From: Verrucomicrobiota bacterium
GTDB taxonomy: Bacteria; Verrucomicrobiota; Verrucomicrobiia; Limisphaerales; CAIQOK01
NCBI GenBank assembly: GCA_025363535.1
Contig: JANYDP010000400.1
Location: 1 to 14,265, forward strand
Reading direction: 5' to 3'
DNA length: 14,265 bases
Shown here: in pieces, positions 5,718-12,824 of the stretch
How the letters are laid out: every line of letters starts with the position of its first letter
Position numbering within the stretch: position 1 is the stretch's first letter
Translations under genes and position numbers: made by a program
The notes under the pieces: model-generated
The model's input: only the letters and a program-made list of their open reading frames with translations
Database searches by the model: none
Told to the model about the DNA's origin: nothing

Positions 5718-6779
5718 TCACGGCCCGGACAAGGCCACGCGAAAACCGATGGTGTTAACAACCGCGCCCGGACTCGTGCTGTTGCGCCGGGCGGACCGGC
5801 AAAAATCCCCCTGACTGTTAAAAGCACCACCGCGAAAAACCCGGGCCGTGCCGGTGCCCGGGCCTTGCGGATCACTCACGCTGTTCGTGGAATAATTGCC
5901 CGACCAGTCCGCACACCACTCCCAGACGTTGCCCGCCATGTCATAAAGCCCGCGCGCGTTTGGCGCGTAACTGCCGACCGCGCTGGGACGGTTCAAAAAA
6001 AATCCGCCGGAACTATTGGTCAAACCCACCCCACCGACATACTCGTACTGCACATTGAAATTCGCCATGCCGTAGAGAAGATTTGTGCCCGTGTAAAACG
6101 GAGTCGTGGTGCCGACGCGGCAGGCGTATTCCCACTCGGCCTCGGTGGGCAGGCGATAACTCCAGTTCGCCAAAATTCTTCCCGCCGTCCGCTCCTGTTG
6201 CGTGTACTTCGCACAATAATTCGTCGCGTCCGACCATGACACCTGCTCCACCGGCCGGTTCGTGTCCGCCGCGAAACCGTTGGCGGGCGTGTAATAACTG
6301 GGGTTCGTACTCATCAGCGTCAGATAATTTCCCTGCGTCACCGGATATTTGGCGAGGTAGAAACTTTTGGTCAACGTCACGACGTGCTGCGTTTCGGTCA
6401 GGTTGCGGAGCAGTTCATTCGTCGGGCTGCCCATCGTGAAGGTGCCGGCGGGAATCCACGCCGCGTTGGTGGGCGCGATCACCGCCACGCGATAAAACCG
6501 CTGCTGATTCGTGGCGCGCGCCGGGTCGGCCACCGACGACGGGCTGCCCGCCAGCGAGAAATTCGACAGGGTCAGCCAGACAGTGCCGCCCGCCAAATTG
6601 GTCGCAAACTGAAGCGCGCACGGACTGCCAGCATCGCCGGCGACCTGGATCAAAGCCACGCCACCGGTGACTTGCAACGACAACCCCGGTGGGGATTGGG
6701 CGCGCGCCGGGAGGCCGAGGAGGACGTGAAGCAGACAAAAAACCACTGCGGGCAGCGAAAACAAATTGCGGCGAGTCAT
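5718..6779 (-). CDS. Secreted SUMF1/formylglycine-generating-enzyme-like domain protein
   Basis: The product has 353 residues from the ATG at 6779. A further start at 6815 is open but would overlap cutA and precede the natural signal peptide. Residues 1-27 are a signal peptide ending A-R-A before Q28. Residues about 33-98 form a beta-rich module ending in QRFYRV, seen in front of many exported verrucomicrobial domains. Residues about 108-350 are a SUMF1 domain: WIPAGTFTMGS, PVEQVSWSDATNYC, YRLPTEAEWEYA, LYDMAGNVWEWCADW and GFRVAL. True formylglycine-generating enzyme uses two cysteines after the RGGS motif. Here the motif is RGGAFNSQGDFC, with S322 in place of the first and C327 kept. Sulfatase activation is therefore unlikely; a binding or other role is more probable. 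It begins seven bases after cutA. Confidence 0.85.
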   Translation of the reverse strand: MTRRNLFSLPAVVFCLLHVLLGLPARAQSPPGLSLQVTGGVALIQVAGDAGSPCALQFATNLAGGTVWLTLSNFSLAGSPSSVADPARATNQQRFYRVAVIAPTNAAWIPAGTFTMGSPTNELLRNLTETQHVVTLTKSFYLAKYPVTQGNYLTLMSTNPSYYTPANGFAADTNRPVEQVSWSDATNYCAKYTQQERTAGRILANWSYRLPTEAEWEYACRVGTTTPFYTGTNLLYGMANFNVQYEYVGGVGLTNSSGGFFLNRPSAVGSYAPNARGLYDMAGNVWEWCADWSGNYSTNSVSDPQGPGTGTARVFRGGAFNSQGDFCRSARRNSTSPGAVVNTIGFRVALSGP

Positions 6780-6786
6780 GCCAGCA

Positions 6787-7149
6787 TTATTGGCACATTC
6801 CCCGCCGCGAGACAAGCCCGCTCTGCCGGCATTCCGCCGCCAACCACGCCAGGTAACGGCCGTTGCCCGCGCTGAGATTCACGACCACGAACTCCGGCGT
6901 GTCGTACGGATGCAGTTTGACGACGAGTTTTTCCAAAGCCGCCAACCGCCCGGTCGTAGTCTTGAAAATCATCAGCACCTCCGCGCCGCACTCGATTTTT
7001 CCCTGCCACCAATAATGCGATTCGATCTTCGGCACCAGATTCGCGCAGGCGACAAGCCGTTCCGCCAGTGCGGAACGGGCCAGCTTGCGCGCGGTCTTCA
7101 AATCCGGCGCGATCACCAGGACTATTTTACAGCGGGCTTTCGGTTTCAT
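6787..7149 (-). CDS. cutA: CutA1 divalent-cation tolerance protein
   Basis: The 120-residue product matches CutA1: the conserved LVACANLVPKIESHYWWQGK (residues 32-51), VLMIFKT, LHPYDTPEFV near residue 79, and YLAWL near the end. CutA1 proteins are small, stable cytoplasmic trimers with a ferredoxin-like fold, linked to copper and other divalent-metal tolerance; the exact function is debated. The final 15 residues (CRQSGLVSRRGMCQ) go beyond the usual end and look unconserved. The start ATG at 7149 is about 100 bases from the divergent GH28 gene, so both promoters must lie in that gap. The next minus-strand gene starts seven bases downstream, so cutA is probably first in a two- or three-gene transcript. 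Confidence 0.9.
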   Translation of the reverse strand: MKPKARCKIVLVIAPDLKTARKLARSALAERLVACANLVPKIESHYWWQGKIECGAEVLMIFKTTTGRLAALEKLVVKLHPYDTPEFVVVNLSAGNGRYLAWLAAECRQSGLVSRRGMCQ

Positions 7150-7247
7150 GGATTACCAAATGGCCCGGCTTCGGAACCCTCGCCAGTTTTTGCAGGCGGC
7201 CGAAGGTTGCCACGCCGGAAATGTTTGTTAAAGTCCGGCCAACCAAT

Positions 7248-8825
7248 ATGAAAAACCGCTGGCTGTCCATTCTTCTTTGCGCGCTCACCCTTGCCGCCAC
7301 CCGCACGTTCGCGCAGCCGGTGGCGGGCGAACGAACCGTCTTCAATGTCCGCAGTTTCGGCGCCATCGGCGACGGAAAAAATCTCGACAGCCCCGCGATT
7401 GACCGTGCGATCCAGGCCGCCGCGCAGGCCGGCGGCGGCACGGTGTTTGTTCCCGCCGGCACGTATTTGAGCGGCAGCATTCACCTGACGAACAACCTGA
7501 ATTTATTTCTGGACGCCGGAGCAACCATTCTCGGCGCGCCGCAAAAGCTGAACGCGTACGATTTCACCGAATCGTGGACGAACAATCCGTACCAGGACGG
7601 TGGCCATTGCTATTTTCACAACAGCCTCATCTGGGGTGAAAATCTGACGAATGTTTTCATCAGCGGCCACGGCACGATCAACGGCGGCGGCCTGGTGCGC
7701 GCCGACCAGTTGCTCAACAAAATGTGCGACTTCGCCAGCGAGCTGAACAACATCTCCACCCACGGCGCAGAAATGACCAACGGTGCCGTCCGGCTCGGCA
7801 ACAAAGCCATCGCGCTCAAGCTCTGCAAAAATGTTTTGATCCGCGACGTCACAATTGTTCACGGTGGCCACTTCGCCATCCTCGTCACCGGCTGCGACAA
7901 CCTCACAGTGGACAACGTGACGATGGACACCGACCGGGACGGCATTGACATTGATTGCTGCCGCAACACGATGGTCTCCAACTGCCGCATCAATTCGCCC
8001 AATGACGACGGCCTTTGTCCGAAGAGCACCTACGCCCTCGGCGAAATTCGCCTGACGGAAAACCTCACCATCGTCAACTGCCAAGTCTCCGGATTTTTGG
8101 AAGGCACGTTGCTGGATGGCACGATGAAACCCAAGCCGGGCGGCTACGGGCGGATCAAGTTCGGCACCGAATCCAGCGGCGGCTTCCGCAACTGCACCGT
8201 GGCCAACTGCACGTTCCGCAGTTGTCGGGGACTCGCGCTCGAAGAAGTGGACGGCGGCATTCTCGAAAACATCACCGTCAACAATCTCACGATGATGGAC
8301 GTGCCGGACTACGCGATTTATCTGACCACCGGCCAACGCAACCGCACGCCGGGCGTGACGACCAATAGCCGGATGCGAAACATTTTGATTTCAAATGTCA
8401 TTGCCGATGGCGTGGGCAAAATGAGCGGCATCCAGATCATGGGCCTGCCGGAGCAGCCGATTGAAAACGTGCGGCTCGAAAACATCCGGCTCACGAGCAC
8501 AGGCGGCGGCACGGGGGCGGATGCGGCTGTCATTCCCCGGGAACTTGGCACCGGTTACCCCGAACCCGGCAGGATCGGCATCCTGCCGGCCTACGGGGTT
8601 TTCGCGCGGCACGTTCGCGGACTGGAACTGGCCAACATCAACGTGCGTTTTGACACGGAGGATTTGCGCCCGGCCCTCGCCTGCGTGGATGTGGACGGTT
8701 TGGAAATTGACAACTTCAAGGCACAACTCGCGCCGAACGTGGCCGCCGCCAGATTCAATGCCGTCAAGGCTGTCACCCTCCGCAATTCGCCGGGATTGGA
8801 GGGAATTGTCCCGAGCGAAAAATAG
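7248..8825 (+). CDS. Secreted glycoside hydrolase family 28 enzyme (polygalacturonase-like)
   Basis: The 525-residue protein starts at the ATG at 7248, which opens a clear signal peptide (MKNRWLSILLCALTLAATRTFA, cleavage after A22). The frame is open further upstream, but those residues overlap cutA on the other strand. Residues about 30-85 are the pectate-lyase-like opening (NVRSFGAIGDG, AGGGTVFVPAGTY). The rest is a right-handed beta-helix. Catalytic signatures are DRDGIDID (229-236) and NDDGLCPKS (252-260), which replaces the GDD-x-I-A-I-K-S of classic polygalacturonases, then RIKFGTESSGG (302-312). This pattern marks a GH28 subgroup common in Verrucomicrobiota, Acidobacteriota and Bacteroidota. 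Hydrolysis of galacturonan or a related uronate or rhamnose chain outside the cytoplasm is expected; the exact substrate is not certain. It converges on the gene at 8871 with a 45-base gap and no visible terminator. Confidence 0.85.
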   Translation: MKNRWLSILLCALTLAATRTFAQPVAGERTVFNVRSFGAIGDGKNLDSPAIDRAIQAAAQAGGGTVFVPAGTYLSGSIHLTNNLNLFLDAGATILGAPQKLNAYDFTESWTNNPYQDGGHCYFHNSLIWGENLTNVFISGHGTINGGGLVRADQLLNKMCDFASELNNISTHGAEMTNGAVRLGNKAIALKLCKNVLIRDVTIVHGGHFAILVTGCDNLTVDNVTMDTDRDGIDIDCCRNTMVSNCRINSPNDDGLCPKSTYALGEIRLTENLTIVNCQVSGFLEGTLLDGTMKPKPGGYGRIKFGTESSGGFRNCTVANCTFRSCRGLALEEVDGGILENITVNNLTMMDVPDYAIYLTTGQRNRTPGVTTNSRMRNILISNVIADGVGKMSGIQIMGLPEQPIENVRLENIRLTSTGGGTGADAAVIPRELGTGYPEPGRIGILPAYGVFARHVRGLELANINVRFDTEDLRPALACVDVDGLEIDNFKAQLAPNVAAARFNAVKAVTLRNSPGLEGIVPSEK

Positions 8826-8870
8826 CCGGGGAGATTTGGCCGACGACGCGACCACCCGAAACCAAACCCG

Positions 8871-9743
8871 TCAGCGCGCCAGCGCAGCGGCGTAACGGCT
8901 GATGCGCAGCGTCTCTTCCTTGAGTCCGAGCTGGCGGTAGATCTGGTGGAGATTGTTGCAGTTCCGCGCCAGGATGCGGCGCGCACTGGCCGGCGTCAGC
9001 GTCTCGGCCCGCGCTTCCTCGGTCAGATGCGCGAGAAACTGGACGCAATCCGCCCGAGACATGGTTTTGCCGCGATTGAACGCGTCGAGGAATAATTCCT
9101 CAGCCACGGATTTGTAACGGCAGACAAAATGTCCCGGAAGCCCAATACCGCCGACTGGCAGCCATAAGCGCTGGGCCAGCAAAATGTAAAGCAGACTGAG
9201 CGTGATCGGATTGCCCATCCGCCGATCCATGACGCGATTGAGGTAGCTGTTCTGGGGATCGTAGTAGGCCACTTCATTGCCCGCAAAACCAAGTTCCTCG
9301 AATAGATATTTATTGATGACCTCAAGGGTTTTTTGACCGTCGGCGCTGGGGTCAAGCCGCTCGCGCAGTTCCGCCGCGTAGCCATCCAGCATCGCCCGGT
9401 ACGCTTCCACATTGATGTCGGGATAATTCGTCCGCGCCAGCAGCCAGACGCCGGCCTCAAGGTCAAGATCCTCGCCGGGCTGCTGGCAGAACGAGAGGAA
9501 CTGCGTGTCGGCATCGGCCTGCGCAAAGTGCCGGACAATTTCCCGAGAACGCCGGCGCAGCACGGGATTGGCGCTCAAAACGTGGGGTCGCAGCCATTCA
9601 CTCGCCTCCGGGCCGCAGGAAAGAATCTTCTTTTGCACCGTCAGATAGACGACGGGATCCTCATCCGTCAACAGGTTGACCAAGGCCGCCCGCTCACCTT
9701 CGGTGGGCTTATTCGGCGGACAAATGGGCGTCGGCGAATTCAT
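8871..9743 (-). CDS. SirB1/transglutaminase-like family protein
   Basis: The 290-residue product from the ATG at 9743 belongs to the SirB1 (Transglut_core2) family. Its core reads YYDPQNSYLNRVMDRRMGNP, ITLSLLYILLAQRLWLPVGG and GLPGHFVCRY, then ELFLDAFNRG. These are the conserved blocks seen in SirB1/YchA proteins. The N-terminal 100 residues are helical and HEAT-like (VVYLTVQKKIL, RRRSREIVRHFAQ), a common addition in this phylum. The usual transglutaminase cysteine is not obvious, as is normal in SirB1 proteins. Function is not established, although the fold is protease- or transglutaminase-related. The frame is open upstream to 9971, but that part is repeat sequence, so I reject the longer start. 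Confidence 0.75.
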   Translation of the reverse strand: MNSPTPICPPNKPTEGERAALVNLLTDEDPVVYLTVQKKILSCGPEASEWLRPHVLSANPVLRRRSREIVRHFAQADADTQFLSFCQQPGEDLDLEAGVWLLARTNYPDINVEAYRAMLDGYAAELRERLDPSADGQKTLEVINKYLFEELGFAGNEVAYYDPQNSYLNRVMDRRMGNPITLSLLYILLAQRLWLPVGGIGLPGHFVCRYKSVAEELFLDAFNRGKTMSRADCVQFLAHLTEEARAETLTPASARRILARNCNNLHQIYRQLGLKEETLRISRYAAALAR

Positions 9744-9915
9744 ACGAATGACTGTTGTATTGAAACAAACTCCGGCGAGAATTTCAATGAAGAAATCGCC
9801 GGCGGCGCGAATTATTTTGAATTCCAGGAGTTTTCCGGAGGGTTCTGCGGTGCAACGGCGGCGACTCCGGATGTCGTCGCTCAAACCAGCGCCTCCAACC
9901 TTGGACGCGTAAAAC

Positions 9916-9985
9916 GTGAGGCGTGAAACGTGAACCATGATTTTTGGCGAGTGCCTTCCTGCGTTTTTCACGTTTCACGCCTCAC
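9916..9985. repeat. 19-bp perfect inverted repeat between divergent genes
   Basis: Bases 9916-9934 (GTGAGGCGTGAAACGTGAA) are the exact reverse complement of 9967-9985, with a 32-base loop. Each arm is itself built of GTGAAACGTGAA-like steps. It lies between the divergent starts at 9743 and 10036, closer to the latter. It looks like a dispersed hairpin repeat rather than a regulator site, but it must sit in or near both promoters. The remaining intergenic sequence, 9744-9915, shows nothing else I can support. Confidence 0.75.
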
Positions 9986-10035
9986 ACCCGCTTTTCGACT
10001 CGCCTTCGCTCCCCGTCCCAGCCGACACTTCGCGC

Positions 10036-10836
10036 ATGTCTCTGCCACCGGATTACCACATGCACACGCCGCTCTGCCGCCACGCCGCTGGCGAACCGGT
10101 GGATTACGCCCGCCGCGCTTTGGAAATCGGTTTGACCGAGATCGGTTTTTCCGATCACTCGCCGATGCGCCGCGATGACTTCGACGACTGGCGGATGCGC
10201 AACGACCAACTCGACGAATACGTGGAAAAAGTTCGTCGCGCCCAAAAAGAATTTCCTCAGCTCACCATCCGTCTCGCGCTTGAAGTGGATTACTTACCCG
10301 GCCACGCGGACTGGATTCGCGAACTCGCCGCGCGGCATCCGTGGGACTATCTCATCGGCTCGGTGCATTACGTTTCCGACTCGTGGGCAGTTGACAATCC
10401 GCACAAACTTTCCGAATGGAAGCACCGCGACGCCTTTGAAGTTTGGACCACTTACTTTGAACGGCTGACACTGGCCGCTGAAACCGGCTTGTTTGAAATC
10501 ATCGGCCACGCGGATTTGCCAAAAAAATTTGGCCATCGCCCGACGCGCGATTGCACACCGCTCCACGAGAAATTCCTCACCGCCGCGAAGCAGCACGATT
10601 GCGCCCTCGAACTCAACACCGCCGGGCTGCGCAAGGATTGCCGCGAGATTTATCCGAGCCGCGAAATTCTCCAACTCGCGTTTGAGAAAAACGTGCCGAT
10701 CACCTTCGGCTCAGATGCTCATGCGCCCGATGAAGTCGGAATGAATTTCTCCGAAGCCATCCAGCTCGCGTGCTCGGTCGGTTACACGCAAACCTGCCGG
10801 TTTGAAAAACGGCAGCGGCGCAGCGTGAGTTTGTGA
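10036..10836 (+). CDS. hisJ: Histidinol-phosphatase, PHP family (HisJ/HisK type)
   Basis: The 266-residue product from the ATG at 10036 is a PHP-fold phosphoesterase of normal HisJ length. Metal-binding motifs are all present: DYHMHTPLC (H8, H10), FSDHSP (D40, H41), EVDY (83-86), GSVHY (H111), IGHAD (156-160), ELNTAG and FGSDAH (D227, H229). HisJ removes phosphate from L-histidinol phosphate, the penultimate step of histidine synthesis, in the cytoplasm. The frame is open back to 9937, but those codons run through a hairpin repeat and lack homology-like features, so the shorter start is chosen. No other his genes are nearby, so it appears to be a stand-alone gene. Other PHP phosphatases are possible but less likely given the full motif set. 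Confidence 0.88.
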   Translation: MSLPPDYHMHTPLCRHAAGEPVDYARRALEIGLTEIGFSDHSPMRRDDFDDWRMRNDQLDEYVEKVRRAQKEFPQLTIRLALEVDYLPGHADWIRELAARHPWDYLIGSVHYVSDSWAVDNPHKLSEWKHRDAFEVWTTYFERLTLAAETGLFEIIGHADLPKKFGHRPTRDCTPLHEKFLTAAKQHDCALELNTAGLRKDCREIYPSREILQLAFEKNVPITFGSDAHAPDEVGMNFSEAIQLACSVGYTQTCRFEKRQRRSVSL

Positions 10837-10866
10837 TGGTGGCTGATGGTGGATTTTTCCATTGCA

Positions 10867-10941
10867 GAGCGCGGCTGTGTCGCAGACCAGGCGCAGCGAT
10901 TTCAACTTTCTGCGGCTGACGCTTCGCGCACAGCCGCGCTC
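10867..10941. repeat. Hairpin repeat element beside the truncated coupling-protein gene
   Basis: GAGCGCGGCTGTG at 10867-10879 is exactly mirrored by CACAGCCGCGCTC at 10929-10941. The inner part (CGCAGACCAGGCGCAG against CTGCGGCTGACGCTTCGCG) pairs imperfectly, giving one long hairpin of about 75 bases. I recall similar GAGCGCGGCTGTG...CGCAGACC hairpins as dispersed repeats in related genomes, not checked here. It sits 30 bases after hisJ and 13 bases beyond the premature end of the minus-strand ATPase gene, in the position of an insertion or deletion scar. Confidence 0.7.
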
Positions 10942-10954
10942 CAGCAATAGCAAC

Positions 10955-11473
10955 TCAGTAAAGCGAGAGGGCAACCCAGAACACAATTTCGCGCGCTGTG
11001 TTGGGAAAATAGGGAGCGGTGGTGCTGCTTTCTTCGGGAATCAGCAAAGAGGCCAGATAACGCGCCATCGAAGGAGTGGTAATCGCTTCTCCCAGGTTCC
11101 AGCTTGCTCCCCGGCTGTCGAAGGGATTGAGAATGTAAACATTCTCATCCGTGGGTTTGAGGCCCAATTTGGCCAGCCGCTGAACCATGTCTCCTTTGGC
11201 GTCGAAGACGATGAGCTGTTCGGGGTTTGAGCGGGCCGAAGAAAATCGCGGCGCGATGGATTGAAGAAAAAGCTGGATGGATTTGGTCTTGCCACTTCCG
11301 ACCGTGCCACAGACCAGCAGATGCTTTACCGCCTCGCTTGCGGGCAGATTGTTCATCGCCCAAAAGATCGTGTCGGAATTATAGTCAACCGCCGAGGGCG
11401 GCGTTATGTCCGGCTCGGGGTTGTCCCCGTCCAGAAACGATTTCCAAAATGAGTCTGGTTTTTTGTCCCTCAT
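10955..11473 (-). pseudogene. Truncated type IV secretion coupling-protein ATPase (TraD/TrwB/VirD4-like)
   Basis: The 172-residue frame holds the first part of a conjugation coupling-protein motor: HLLVCGTVGSGKTKS with Walker A GTVGSGKT (56-63), LIVFDAKGD (87-95), and ILNPFDSRGASWNL (114-127), typical of the TrwB/TraD DNA-binding ATPase domain. Family members are usually 400 residues or more. This one stops at VALSLY, with Walker B and the whole second half missing, 13 bases from a hairpin repeat element. It is almost certainly non-functional. There is no membrane helix at the N-terminus. The gene 12 bases upstream on the same strand encodes a four-helix membrane protein that may have been its anchor. 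In a working element it would have moved DNA to a conjugation channel. Confidence 0.75.
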
Positions 11474-11485
11474 CCCTTTGTCCCA

Positions 11486-12226
11486 TCAGCCGCGTTTTGC
11501 CGTTCTACCTTGTTCTGCCGTCGGATCAAAAACATTTTCTGGCTCTGAAAAGAAAGTTGCCATGCCGTTCCAGACCGGGAATATGTAAACGAGGAAAATA
11601 AAAAAACCAAACCAAGAGACGACAAACAGCATGGCCAGCATCCACGCGCGCTGTTTCCAATTCATCATCAAGACTTGCAGGAAGAGCAGGGCAGAGAGAA
11701 AATTAAAGACGAGGCCAATTTTCTCGACCGGCTTTCGTTGAGTCATGAACCGGGCCAGAAAACGACGCGGCACAATCCAGAACAGGAAAAAGCAGAAGAC
11801 CGCCAGATACACAATGGAGAGAGCGGCGTAGAGAAACCACTCAGCGCCGGACTTTTCGCAATAGCCAAGAATCAGCCAAAACAGAATCGCACTGACAACC
11901 ACGTAGCCGATCCGAAACACGCGCTTCGTTTGCGGTGAGGCGTTGGTGATGTTTTCATCCCACCTTTTCCGCAAAGGCCGCAGAATCGGTAGCAGCGCGG
12001 CGGACACGGTGAATTTGCACCCGCATTTTATGCAATAGCCCGGCTTGACTGCCGCCGCCTCTTTGCAAACCGGGCATTCAACCGCGATGGCCCGGGTGAA
12101 CATGGCTTTTAACGAATCCCAAAGCCGTTTGAACAAAGCGCCGGGGTGCAGCGGTTCCTTGCAGGTCGGGCAAATTTTGTCGCCCGCGCTGACATCCTTG
12201 TCACAAGTTGGACAGCGAAATTTCAT
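11486..12226 (-). CDS. Double zinc-ribbon protein with four membrane helices
   Basis: The 246-residue protein has two Cys4 zinc ribbons: C5, C8, C19, C22 and C51, C54, C65, C68, with C70 extra. Four hydrophobic helices follow, at about residues 105-124, 130-152, 173-191 and 197-217. The ribbons therefore lie on the cytoplasmic side if the usual topology holds. I do not recognise a named family. It ends 12 bases before the coupling-protein ATPase fragment, so the pair looks like an operon. A role as membrane partner of that ATPase is inferred from position and from the ATPase lacking its own helix. The start ATG at 12226 is in frame; another ATG at 12230 is not. Confidence 0.7.
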   Translation of the reverse strand: MKFRCPTCDKDVSAGDKICPTCKEPLHPGALFKRLWDSLKAMFTRAIAVECPVCKEAAAVKPGYCIKCGCKFTVSAALLPILRPLRKRWDENITNASPQTKRVFRIGYVVVSAILFWLILGYCEKSGAEWFLYAALSIVYLAVFCFFLFWIVPRRFLARFMTQRKPVEKIGLVFNFLSALLFLQVLMMNWKQRAWMLAMLFVVSWFGFFIFLVYIFPVWNGMATFFSEPENVFDPTAEQGRTAKRG

Positions 12227-12470
12227 GCATGTTGTTTCAATCGCAATGTAGTTGTAGCCCTAAAAGGCCCAAACTTGTCAAATGCTAAAACGCTGCTTCG
12301 CCGCAATTATGTGGTGCTTATTGAATTTGGCAAAAACAAAGCTGGAAAATAATCCTGCACGAACGGAGTTTTTTGGCGGCTGATGAAATCGCAAGCAATT
12401 GAGAAGGCGGCGGTGCCCGTAATCACCGCCTCCCGCGCTTTCGCAATAAAAAAACCAAAATGTCGCCGTT

Positions 12471-12821
12471 TTATCTCGGCTTCATATTTTGATCCACCCA
12501 TTGACTCGCTTCAGCGGGCGTGACTTTTCCGGCATTGGCAAGCAACACCTCCGCCACGAGCGAAAGCTCCTCGCGAAGTTCTAACATCTGGCGTTGGAGC
12601 GATTGGAGTTTTTCGCCGAGCGGCTCCGCACCGCCAGTCACCTCCAAGGATTTCAAAACCAGATCATGCGCCATCTGATGAGGGCTTCTCCCCTCTTCGG
12701 ATGCTCGTTCGGCCAAGTCTGCGGCCTCGTCCTCACTGAGACGAAAGCTGATGACTTCTGGAACTGCTTGGGCGGGAGTGAAAGACTCCCGCCGTTTCTT
12801 AACATCACTTTTGGATTTCAT
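12471..12821 (-). CDS. Small RHH-like plasmid/mobilisation-type protein
   Basis: This 116-residue protein has a basic N-terminus (KSKSDVKKRRE), then VISFRLSEDEAADLAERASEEGRSPHQMAHDLVLKSL at 23-59, which looks like a ribbon-helix-helix DNA-binding unit. A heptad-like coiled coil follows (about 68-95, LGEKLQSLQRQMLELREELSLVAEVL), and the tail ends WVDQNMKPR. RHH proteins of this size are often autoregulators, partition proteins or MobC-like accessory proteins on mobile elements. The neighbouring recombinase gene ends three bases upstream on the same strand, so they are probably co-transcribed. Exact role unknown. Confidence 0.6.
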   Translation of the reverse strand: MKSKSDVKKRRESFTPAQAVPEVISFRLSEDEAADLAERASEEGRSPHQMAHDLVLKSLEVTGGAEPLGEKLQSLQRQMLELREELSLVAEVLLANAGKVTPAEASQWVDQNMKPR

Positions 12822-12824
12822 ATT

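Noticed and set aside
7503..8336. Minus-strand 277-residue frame inside the GH28 gene
   Set aside because: Rich in Val, Ala, His and Asp as expected from antisense of GC-rich coding DNA; the GH28 motifs on the other strand are clear.
8871..9971. Longer start for the SirB1-like gene at 9971
   Set aside because: The upstream 76 codons include the repeat at 9916-9985 and show no conserved features; the ATG at 9743 gives the usual N-terminus.
10036..10066. Longer hisJ start at 9937
   Set aside because: The extra 33 codons run through the hairpin repeat; PHP proteins of this family begin a few residues before the YHMHT motif.
12409..12430. GGCGGTG...CACCGCC hairpin as terminator of the RHH-like gene
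   Set aside because: The A/T run lies on the wrong side for the minus strand, and the plus strand has no gene to end there.
12307..12501. Minus-strand 64-residue frame after the RHH-like gene
   Set aside because: Overlaps the end of that gene by 31 bases, has no recognisable motif and no good ribosome site; cannot be supported.
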